Shown: one piece after another, positions 27,001-39,000 of the stretch
Numbering within the stretch: the stretch's first letter is position 1
Layout: the number at the start of each line of letters is the position of its first letter
DNA from: Hominisplanchenecus murintestinalis
Lineage (GTDB): Bacteria > Bacillota > Clostridia > Lachnospirales > Lachnospiraceae
Direction of reading: 5' to 3'
Length of the DNA: 64,000 bases
NCBI GenBank assembly: GCA_004793585.1
Contig: SRZB01000014.1
Span: forward strand, 1-64,000
Program-made: the position numbers and the translations under genes
Notes under the pieces: model-generated
Databases searched by the model: none
Told to the model about the DNA's origin: nothing
Seen by the model: only the letters and a program-made list of their open reading frames with translations

Positions 27001-30000
27001 CTGCTACCTCTTCTACATTCAGGCGCATCGGGTCCACATCATCCATCTCCTGGGAGCCGTCTGTATCCGGGTCGGCATCTACTGCCAGACGGAACCCTGA
27101 CGGCACCGGATGGTAGACGGGCGCCACATTGTCTGCATAATTAAGCCCTGCTTTTACCACAAAGCGTACCTGGCGTATATTCGCAGGGATGCCGTCCCTC
27201 GAATCCCGGATCGTCCCGTTCTCCGTAAGGCTGTATCCCTCCTGCTTGCCAAGCTGTATCCAGGAACCGTCATCATAGGCTGCCCTGTCCTCCCGGGAAT
27301 CAGGGTACAGGTAGCCGTCCTCTGCGTGGGGATCCGGGCTGGTACGGGCAAACACATAAACTTTGAGCTGCTGCTCCAGAACCTCTTTCTCTTCTTCCGC
27401 CAGGGTATCCGGCACTTCCCACACACCGGTGCGGATCTCACGTATCCTTGGCGTAACCTCTGCGCCTGTGACCGGCGCGATTTCCCCCGTAGGCTCATTT
27501 GTCCCATGAAACGGCAGTGCAAAGTCAACAATAAACCGGTTCACTGCGCCGCCTTTGTTCTGCGCCTGGTCGATCAGGTACTGGATCTGGGTCGCCCCTT
27601 TTGTATGGATGTCTGTCGCCGTGACCACCTGCTCATCCTCATCCAGGATGGAAGTCCTCTTGATGCCTGTATCCACACGGGCGACGCCGTCCGGTTTCCG
27701 GAGCGTAAACGCTGCCGTCCTCGCCGCGGTATACACATCCGCATAATCCCCGTCCCTATCATGATCTACAGCGTCTTTTGAGTCTTCTGCGCCTTCTCCA
27801 GGCTCAGCCTCCGCATCCTTCGCCTGTGACATCCAGAGTATCAGATCCTGGGGCTGATCCTGCAGCTGATCCGAATCTTCATTAAAATGTCCGTCCATTT
27901 CATGTACGGTCACATAGGTCTGGCAGTCCTCGGCAGACCAGAGGTCAGGCTCCGTATAGACACTGGATTCTTCGCCCAGGTTATCTACCCTCGTCTTTAT
28001 CCTCACGCGCACCCAGCTTCCTGTACTCAGATGGCCTCCGGGCATCGCTCCGTCATACATGGAGTCATAACCATGATAATTCTCATCGGCCGGCGTGTTA
28101 AGCTCTACCACCACGCTCTCCGCTTCATGATGCTTCTCTTTATCCGTATTCATATACTCCGGAAGTCCTGACGGGTTATCCAGCTCGTGATAATCTGTTT
28201 TATGCCTGATATCCAGGTTCCAGCCGGATTCCTCCGCCAAAAGCTCCTCCATGGATACCGTAACCGGATCCCCGCCTTTGCGCGCATCGTAATATTCTAC
28301 AATAATGTCATCTTTATCATAGGTGTCATCCTCATCCCAGAACGTAACCTCCCGGGGCAGGTCGAATACAAACGTCAGCTTGGAATGGTGCAGCGCGCCT
28401 CCATAGCGGTAATCCGAAGCGGATGCCGGATGGTTCCATATCCTGGATGTATACCAGAGTACATCGCCATATTCCAGGGGCGTATTTGCATCCGGATACG
28501 TATTTGGCAGTTTCGTGCTGCTGTTTATGCTGTATCCCATGCCGGCTTCATTTTTCGTAAACCCTACCGTGCTGTCCGAAGTCACGCGCGGCATCTTTGT
28601 ATACAGCCGGGTCCTGTTGTACAGGCCTTTATCCGAAACCTGCAGCGTCTTATCCCCTGTATCCGGGTGCGTATTCGCGCCGCTGGCATTAAAGTCTTTC
28701 TGCTCCTCTGTCAGTATCAGGGGGTTTCTGATATTCGCCGCGTAATGCTCCACGTTAAACTCAGAAGTTTCCTCGTACGCCCAGCCGCTGTCAAAGAAAG
28801 CCCGCCTTCCATATGTCGGATCCGCATTCAGGTCTCCTTCCAGATAATTCGCTACCCGGTCCAGACGCAGTACATCATTCATCTGATAGTTTGAAGAACC
28901 TGAAAGCTCCAGATAAGTCCCTACCCTGTAACGTCCGCCATTGTCCCACAAATAACTGAACCCATCCATCTTACTGCCCAGGTAGGTCCGGATATCTTCA
29001 TATTGCCTATATTTCGTAGTATCCCGTTTCGTCTGTCCATCCGTACCCTTCACAGACAGGTTCGGAAGCTCCTCTGCAAATACTTTGAAGGAGAAAATCC
29101 TCAAATCCCCTGACAGGATCCTGGCCTCTAAATTCTTCTGCGCCAAATCGCCGTGGGAATTCAGGTTTGCCTCAATCCTCACCAGGTAGCGTCCTTCCGT
29201 CTTCCCCGTAGCCTCCCCGTCTTCATATTCCGGTATCTCCACATACTGCACTGCTGCGTCGTAGAGCTGCTTCTCTGCCTCGTCCGCCGGGGAAATCGTG
29301 TTTACCTGGGGATTTGCCCTCTTGTTCAGCTCCCATGCAATCGGGCGCACGGCATTCGATGCATTATCCTCCGTATAGGCCTTGCCGTCCGCAGCCATCG
29401 GAACGATGCCCGCCGGAAGCAGCACGCTTATTACCGGATGGTACAAGGTGCCCATAGAACCGCCATTTATGGAATAGCTGTTGCTGTGCAGGGATGAACT
29501 CAGCCCATAGTAGCCGCCGTCACTGTATTCATGTATCCAGTAGCGGTTTTCTACATTCACATTGATCCGTGCGGTATCGCCTTCGGTATCCACATAGTAA
29601 CCGGCCCTTGACCTGCCGGTCATGTCTGTATCTGCCGTGTCACTGACGGTAGACCACAGGCGCATCACAGGCTTCCTCATCTCTGCCCGGGTTCCCGTTA
29701 CGGCACACAGATCTGCTTTCGCCCCCGTCCGGTACGCCCCGTAAGTTTTATTGGTGTTCACTCCGTCGGAACCGTCCGCCGTCTCCTGTGCCTCGCTGCA
29801 CTGGACGTTATATCCGTCCACACTCGGCGTATTCGGAGACCCTGTCGGGTTCACGTAATTATAATAGCCGCTGCTTGACCAGGAGGACATGTAGTCCATT
29901 CCGTGGATCTGGTAATGGGCGTCTTTATAACGGTTCGCGCCGCACCATTGAGAAATATCATAGATCTGGTAATAATAGTAGTTCTCACCTGTAATGGCCG

Positions 30001-33000
30001 GTTTCACCCGGAGCCTGTCGTACCACCTGCCATTTGTACTTGTGCTCTGCACATGGCACTTGATATCCAGCCTCATCTGATACCCCGAACCACTGCCTCT
30101 TCCGAACCAGCGTTTCAGCGGATGGCTTACGGCAATCTTCACCACATAAGGTACTGTATCTTCCCCCTGGTAATAACTTGTATCCATCGTGCCGTTCCAC
30201 TGCGGGTCCTGCACCTGGTTTGGCGCCCGGTACCCCTTGTCATTTTCCGGCGTCTGGACCAGTTCTGCATGGATAGCGTCAGCCGGGATGTCCGCGCCCC
30301 AGGTATTTGGCGCCGTCAGGTATTTCCCGGCTATCTGGAGGTTCCCGTCCGCATCCCTCAGCGGCTCTGTCCCCAAGGGGAACGTATAGGTAAATTCTAC
30401 CCCGTCCAGGCCCCAGTCGCCATAATTGCTTGCGGTGAGCCGTGCCGTATACGTCTGCTGGTACTCCATCATCGTAATGTAGCGGTTGAACAGGTAATCA
30501 TTCGCGGAGCGGATATAGGACTCCCAGCTTCCAGAACGCGGCCAGTCATTCGGATAATGCTTCCCTGCCAGATAACGCTTCGCTGCGTCGTGGACATTGA
30601 ACTGGGAATATCCGTTCTCATTTGCCAGGTCAGGAATCATCTGGCTCGCCGCGTTCAGCCATGCTTTCTGCAGATGTGTCCGCACCTCGCTCCATACAAT
30701 CGGCGTGCGCTCCTCACCCTCGCCGGCCTGCTCCCAGTTCTGGCTGGATGCTGTCCTCGGGCCTGTCACATACGCATAGTAATCGCGGTTTGCACTATCT
30801 GCCCCCCTATACTGTATCTGGACAGGAAGCCCGTCTATGTTCCCTGAGCCAAGTATCGGCGTATAGACTGCCCTCTGGACATACGATCCTGTCGCTATAT
30901 CATAGTCCATAAACCGGCCGTCATTGCCCCAGGCGCTTCCATTATTCGCCGTTCCGGGGATGTACAGCTTACTCCTGCCGAACATCTCATACCTGTCAAT
31001 CTGATCGTTTTTGTCACCCGAAAATCCTACGTCATGGATCAGGTGATCCATATCCATCAGTTTATCCGCCGTCTCCAGCTGGCGGTTTATCATCCCTCCG
31101 CTGTTATTCCCTGTCGCAAGGGGCCAGGCCTGCCCCGTATACCCCTGGGACCAGTATTCGCCTACCCTTGGGAAATACGAAGGGGACTGATCCGCCGCTG
31201 TGCCCAGGTTCCTGTCCTGGTCAGTCATAACCATAGGCAGTCCGTCCTGATGTGCTGTTGCCGAATAGTAGAAAGATATCTGATCTCCCACTTCCATGCG
31301 CAGCTTCCCGTCTGCCCCGCTTACAGGACAAATCCTGTATACGGTATACTCTGCTTCTTTGGACACTCCGGCAGCCCTCGGATCCAAATCCCTGTACTCT
31401 TTCCCGCCATAGCCTGAGCCGCCGTAGCCTGTCGACGCATGGTCCATATAGACCATCGCGCCGCCATAGTCTGGTGCAGTCACCGTACCCAAGTTCGTTA
31501 CTTCCCAGTCGGCATCTGCATTTTTTACCTGCCCGTTTGCATCCGTCCAGACAATGTGCAGCCCGCTCATATCCCCGCCTGCGGCGGCTTCCAAAGCTGT
31601 CTGGTCCGCATACTGGGATGGGAATTTATCATAAAATACCGGGTTCAGGAGCGCGCCCTGAACCGCCTCGCCGCTCGCTGCCGTACTTAAGTTTATCAAG
31701 GTGCTCTTATACCAGAACGTTTCATTCGGGCGGTATCCTGTCTTCTGCGCCTTTGACGGATTGTATTCACCAGATGCCTCTTCCTCTGTCCCAAACACCT
31801 GCGTCTGGAACTGTACGACCGGAATCTCCCTCCGTATAGACGGGGCCGTCTGTACGGCATGGTTCATCACCGTCTTTTTCACTTCTCCCAGATGTTCTTC
31901 TTCAGTATGCACATGGGTGTACACTTCATCCATCGTCAGAAGCGACGTAAAGGTATCTGCCGCTGCAGTGTTTTTACCTCCCAGACGCTCATCCTGATAG
32001 CGTCCCACACCGTTAAAGACAACCTTATCCATCGCCTGCCCCGCCGGGACGTCATAGTACGTCCAGCGTACCCGGATAACCCTGGAAAGCATTGCCTCCA
32101 ACTCTTCCGGATTGTCCTTATAGTCTGCGGCGTTTACCCACTGTCCGTTATTGATATCTTCCTCCGTCCGGCTCATATTGTTATACGCGTTGGGATCATA
32201 GCCGTCCGGCTTTGCTGTACTGCTTTCATTCAGTACATAATACTCTATCTTGACCGGGGGCCTGGGGCTGATGGCGTTCTCCGCCAGCCCCGCCGGGTAA
32301 TCTATGCTGCACAGCTCTGTAAGCTCGAAGCCCTGCAGATAACGGTCTCCCACCTTTTTCAAAAAGCTGGCCGTCTCCTGTATCTCCTGCGTGTGCTGCG
32401 TATAATTCTTTATGCCCTGGACGGTCACTTTGCCAGGCTGGCCGTCATAAACGCCCTGTGCTTCCGGTGCAAACGCAAAACTTATCGCCAGATCAGACCG
32501 AAGCCTTGTAAACAGCGCTCCTGCGTCTATTCGGGATGCATACTGGCTGCGTCCGTCCAGCACCACGTTGCTTACCGTATTCCGCCAGTAGCTGACATCC
32601 GTATTGCTGTTTCCGCTTGTCGTCCCATTATCCGACTCGTTCCGGTAATAGTTTACGGTCCCTCTTCCGGCGCCGGATATATTCTCCCGGCCATAGTTAA
32701 TCCGGTACTGGGTATATCCATGTTTAATCCGGCTGGTCGTATACAGCCAGCTGGTCATAAGCTGCCCCTGGAAATTCTTGCCGAACTCATCCGTCAGCTG
32801 GGTGACAATGCGCAGCGTCACCGCCTTGCCCTGTTTAATCTGTGCCGCATCGCCTTCCGTCCCCAGGTGGAATACCACCTGCTTAATATCTGTCAGCGCA
32901 GCGTCATCCGCCGCAGCTTCATCCCTGGAATAATCTGTCCCTTTTGTCAGCTCCGCTCCTCCCGTCCCCGGAAGATTTGCGGTAATCTGATCCGCAGGAA

Positions 33001-36000
33001 TATCCGTGGTATTGCTGATAACCTCCCACTTCACAATCCGTTGTCCTGTGGCCGTGTCAAACCGCAGGTCTGTTTTTTCCTGGGGAATCGGCGCGCTGGC
33101 GTCCGACTGTACCGTGACTTTATATTCCACATAATCCCACGGCATCAGATGATCCTTGTCGATTTCTGTACGCGGCGCTGCTGCCGAACAGTCGTCTAAA
33201 TCATAAGCAAACTTATTCGTATCACTGTTCCTGGTCACACTTACCAGGAGGTTCCCTACCAGGTTTGACAAATAACTGTCGGCTTTCTTCACCGTGCCGC
33301 TCAGTTCGCTGAATGTCCCGTGGTTCGGGTCAATCGTGGTAAATGTTGTCGCCAGGTTATTTGTTATAAGCACGTCAACCCCATAGCCGTTCGGACTTTT
33401 TCCAAAGGTCGGTGTTGAGTCCTCATCCCAATCCCTGTAATTTTCCCCTTCAAAGACTTCTTTTGTCCGGTCCACAAACACACCGTCATAGCGGAATGCA
33501 TAGTCCGAAGCCGTTTTGCTCGCCGACAGGTATTCCCCTGCCTGAAGCACCGTCTCCGGCTTCTCTCGGTTCCCTGCGACAGCCTTGAATTCCAGGCGGA
33601 AGGAATTAATGTGCGCCCTAAGATAAGGACGTGCCGTCCCCTCCGGCAGCGTAATGCTGTACCCAGTCGTCATGCCCGGGTTATCATGGATGTACTTTTC
33701 GACATCCAGCACATAATCTTTGCCGTTTGCATCCGGTTCCAAAAGGGCCTTCAGCTCATCGAGCGTAAAGGACGCCTGCTGGTTGCTGGCCCCGGTAAGC
33801 AGCAGACGGCTCACCCGGAACCATCCCCCGTCAATAAATTCTTTCGGGATATACAGCTTCTGCATATTGAAGCTGGCATTCATCGTATTCGTTGTATAGG
33901 CCCCGTCCAGGCGGGAAGAGGCGTCTCTCTCCGTGCTCCCGTCCCTGCGGTTCCAGATTTTTACCGTGTACTCCTGCACATTCGGCGTAAGGTTATCCGC
34001 CTGGTAATCATTTAATTTGGAGGTACGGGGCGTTACTGCATACCCCGCCTGGTATGGTATGAGATACCCCCTCATATGGGCTGTCTCAAAAGTATCGCTC
34101 CAGCCATGATTCGGCGCGGAGCTGTCGCTCACATAATATCTCTCTGTATTGTGCTGCGGGCTGGTGTGTGCCGTGTTCGGATCATACACAAAATAATCCG
34201 TCGGTGTAATCCTGTTCTGGGCATGCCTGATACTGTCGCCCAAGCCTGTTGCCGGCTGGTTCACGTATACATACGGCTTACCCTTTACAACGACGTCGAT
34301 ATCCTTTACGCCGCCTCCTGTTTCCGGGCTGCGTGTCCGCCCGGTCTCCTTCGTATAGTCCGCATTTCCGCCCCAGTCCTTGGTATCAATAGCAATGCTG
34401 TTCACAAACTGCCACTTCTCCAGCCAAATCTGGTTGACCGCTGCTGCTTCGTCCTCCGTCTGCTCCTCAGATTCATATAAGAAAGAAAGCTCATTCAGCG
34501 TCCCCAGCTCCTCCTTCGTAAGCGTGATGCTCTTTGTCTTGGATGCGTCTGCCTGATATCCCGTCACATTTCCTTCCGCATCTGTAATCTCCCGGTAGCC
34601 GCCCAGGTTCAGGGTAATGGACGTCATATGGGCAAACACTTCATTCTGTATTACCAGCCCGGTAGTCAGGAAACCATAATATTTAAACTCACTGTTCGGC
34701 TCAATAACCGGAAGGGTATCCGTGAGCAGGATCCTGTCGGAAAATCCGATGCGTCCTCCCCAGTTATATCCATCCTGATAACACCAGCCGCCCCAGTTTC
34801 CGGTCTGGGAATAATCATGGTTCAGCCCTGTCGTGAGGTTCCCTGTATAGCGCGGTCCCCGCCGAAAACTGATGACAAACTGGTCTGCGTCCGCAAACTT
34901 CACGTTTGAATCATCATATTCCGTTTCCGTAGCGCTGTGTACGCCTTTCCTCACCCATACATCATCACGGATTACACTCATGACCGCCGTAGATTTCATA
35001 TCCCGTGCAGTGGACTCATAGTCTCCCGCATGGTATCCATTCCAGCTATAGCTTCTGTAATTATTCCAGTAAGACCAGGAGGACTGCACCCTGCGGCCAT
35101 TTTCCTGCCCGGAATCTGTACGTTCTTTTACCCGGCCGCTCTTTCCAATCGTCAGCGTAGTATTTGCCGTAAGCTCTGCCTTCCCTGTCTTGTAGAGGCG
35201 CCCGGTCACCTCGAACGCGGAACGAGTATTGGCGTCATTCTCCCTGTACCATGTTCCATAGTCCGGGACGCCCGCCGCTGTCTTGCTGGCATCGGTAAAG
35301 CCATCCTGGTTCACATCCATGTTAATTACAATTTTCGTAATCGGGTTCTCCGGCCCATCCAAATCATACGCATAAGCGTCTGTCCAGAATTCCTCTTTAT
35401 CGGCGCCATAGTCCGGCGCCTGGCCTTTCGCCAGGTTAATGCGGAAATACTTGTTTCCGGCCGCCCCCGTCTCAACCGCATTCCCCACCCAGTCATCCGG
35501 CAGGACCTGATATTTCGTCCCATCCTTCCTGGTAACTTCTATCCAGTTAAGATAACTGCGTGTATTCGGATTTATTTTCAGGTAATACGTATCAAAAATG
35601 TGCGAAGGAACGTTAATGCTCATATTTACCGTAGCTGCCGTGTTCAGGGACTGCAGGCGCACCCATCCTGCATCATAGTGCTCCTGCCGGTAATAATTCC
35701 CGTGGTCCGGCGCCGGTACCGGCAGGTTCGTCCCTACGTTCAGGTACTGCCGGAAATCTATGCCAAAGGATCCCAGAGCTTTATAGCCAAGCTCCAGCTC
35801 GGAGTTATCATTCCAGTACGAACCGCCGCCTGCATAATTGACCCTGATGTGTTCCAGTGCGTCGGCTTCTGCCGTAAACTTGCCGGCGTCCCCATCATTG
35901 TAAAACGCAGATACCACCGTATCGAAATACATCTTGCTCATATAGATGGCAGTATTGTCATTTGCGCTGACACGGTAAGCGTCCTCCCGCAGCCCGTCCA

Positions 36001-39000
36001 GATAGTTTTCACTATGGACATTCATCGTATCTGTCGTGCCTATCGCTGAATCTTCATAACCATAGAACTCAACGCGCAGCGCCGCCCTGTCCGCATTGCC
36101 CGTCACTTTCATATCACGGCCGCCCAAAACCTGCAGACGGGCGAGGTACTGTATTCCCAGTCCTTCAAGCTGGCTCTCTTCCAGTACAAGCCCTTCATCC
36201 GTCACATTGAAATGTGTCCCGTCCGCCGCATCAAATCCTGTAATCTTTCCGCCCGCTCCCGTCACCGGGGTCAGCACTGCCGGGCTGTCCGGGCTGTCCA
36301 CGTCAGCAAGCTGTATGCTTCCGATCGTGCGGTACTGGTCCAGCAGTTCCCTGCGTACGACCGTCTTTGTCGTGTGGAAGCCTGTATGCGCCTCCGCTGC
36401 CCCTGCGCCTGACTTGTCAGTAAAACGCACGCCTGCACTGTCCCTGATCGGCAGGTCAACCGTCAGGTCCACATCGTCCAGCACTGAGAAAACGCTGTAG
36501 CCGGAAGCCGCAGGCGATGAACCATTCTCCATCTGCACCCACAGTTTAAAATCCCTGTCATACGGCACTCCAAGCAGGGTCTGGTTTCCATCCGTCGTTC
36601 CGGCGCCCCGGGAGCTCTCCGTTACATCTACATACTGGATATGCGAATGGAGCGCCAAATAGGGCCTCTGGATATTGAACCTTGCCGTGTCGGACGCGCT
36701 CTTATTCGCCGTATAATCCGGGACATCCTGCACAAGTTTTCCAACGGCATCCAGGTTGTCAAACCAATCGGTATTTCCATACAGGTCGAGCTGCAGGCTG
36801 CTCCCTGCCGCATCTCCGCTCCCGTAAAAATCCGTAAAATGTATCCGTATATACCGGAGGTATGAAATCTCCGCTATGTCTTCCATTGGAATATGGATAC
36901 TTCCATCCGCCTGTTTATAGCCTTCAAGCTCTTTTGCAGTAAATACCCTGGAAGGCGTGCCCGGGTTCGCCCCATTCATGTCCGCATAGTCATAAAGCTC
37001 CAGATCCTTTATCTCACACGCCTGGGCAGTCTGTGCAGAGATAACAATTTCTTCACTCTTAAAACCATGAACAGCCGTCCCCGCCGAACTCCGGTTGACT
37101 GCGCTGGATATATTAATATCCGCATAGCTTGGGCCGGACGGGCTGATGGAGTTATTTGCCATCCGGAATCCATACCACACATTCTGATTGTTTGCCACCG
37201 TCAGCGTATGCGGCGAACTGGAGCCGCCGTTCTGCTGCTGGCCGTCCTTTATAAAATGAGTCGAGGCCGTCACTACAGGCGCGAACTCCGCCACTGCAAA
37301 CCTTGCCCAATCCGACGCGCTCTTATTGTCCGTGTAGTCCTCGTCATCCTGCACCAGGTTTGCGCTTGCATCCAGGTTGCCAAACCAGTCTGTGTCTCCA
37401 TACAGGTCAAGCTGCAGACTGCTGCCCGCCGCTTTCCCGCTTCCATAGAAATCTTCATAATGTATCCGTATATAGCGGAGATAAGCAATCCCGGGGAAAT
37501 CCGCCAGCGGGATCCGGATGCTGCCGTCTGCCTGCTGATACCCTTTCAGCACGCTGGCCGTAACCACTTCGGAAGGCGTGCCCAGAACTGTCCCGTTCAT
37601 ATCCGCATAATCATACAGCTCCAAATCCTCAATCTTACATGCCTGCACAGCCTGCGCGGAAATCACAATTTCCTTACTTTTAAAACCGTGGACAGACGTC
37701 CCTGTGCTGCTCCGGTTAACCACGCTGGACAGATTAATATCCGAATATGCCGGGCCGGACGGGCTGATGGAGCTGTTTGCCATCCGGAACCCATACCAGA
37801 CTTCACGGTTATTTTCAGAAGCCAGTGTATGCGGCGTATCCGAACCGCCGTTCTGCTGTACTCCGTTCCTGATTAAATGGGTAGAGGCTGTCACCTTTGG
37901 CGCAAATTCCGCCACATTCATATTTACGTTTTGTGTCTTCCCAAAGTCTGAATACAGATAATTCTGCGGAAGTAAAGCGCCCGTTGCCTGCAGCGTCTTA
38001 TGCCAGTCAGGGGTCCCGTGCAGCTCCACCCGGAGCGCATTATCCTGTGCCGGGTCTTCCGGGTTCTGCCCTTTCGCATACACATCGGCAAAAAGATGGG
38101 TACATACAAGACGCACCTGCTTCAATTCCGTAAGTTCCGGAAAATCTGACAGCGGAATCTTTACCCTTCCGTCTGCATCCATATACCTGGCCTCTACGTC
38201 CTCCCATTTCAGGGAAACTTTCGGCGCCCCTGTACCGTGAGGATCCTGGTCCCAGTCATAGAGCCAGACCACCATAGGCGTGACCACCTGGTCCCAGCCT
38301 TTCTCAATCACGATTTCTTTTGTCTTAAATCCCCTGATACCCGTTGTCTTTTGGGAAAGGCTGTTGATGCTGAATTCCAGGTTCGTATCCTCTGCCGCCG
38401 AAGGGCTGCGGTTTTCCACTGTGAAACTGTACCACGCGTCTTCTGCCCGGTATGGGACATTTCCTGTCTTTGCAGTCCCGTCTTCTGCCTTATAATATGT
38501 AGTCCCGCTGATCTGGGGGTTGATTGCCTTTACGGTAAGCGTCGCGCTGTCCCTCCCCTGGCGGTTTGAGACGCCCAGTTCCGGGTCGTAATCGGTCCTC
38601 CACACGCCTGCGACGGTACGCTGCTCTGCCATATTCGGGCTTCCCTTAATCTCAATCCGGCAGTCCTCCGCTGCAGTCACATCAGATTCAAATCCGTCAA
38701 ACAAAACCTGGATTTTCTGCAGATCGGGCGTGTGGTTTTTCCACACGTCATACCCCAGTACCACGTCTCCATCCTGTATATAGCCATTCAGGCTGCCCCC
38801 CGGAATACTCCATGTGCCTCCTGATGCATCTGTAAAAACTATGGATGCAATCTTTGACTGCTGCAAAAGCCCTGCGCTCAGGCGCACCTCCCTCGCCCGG
38901 AAGCCTCCCCACTGGTTGTGGGAATCGCGCCCTAAGAAATTACCGTCTGTGTAGAAGATCGCCGGGCTCATCTTTGACGGGCTGTTGTTTGTGAGCAGGT

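Noticed and set aside
31859-33199. A 446-codon + strand frame, and many similar ones opposite the giant adhesin
   Set aside because: They mirror the codon bias of the adhesin frame, lack ribosome sites and show no recognisable motifs.
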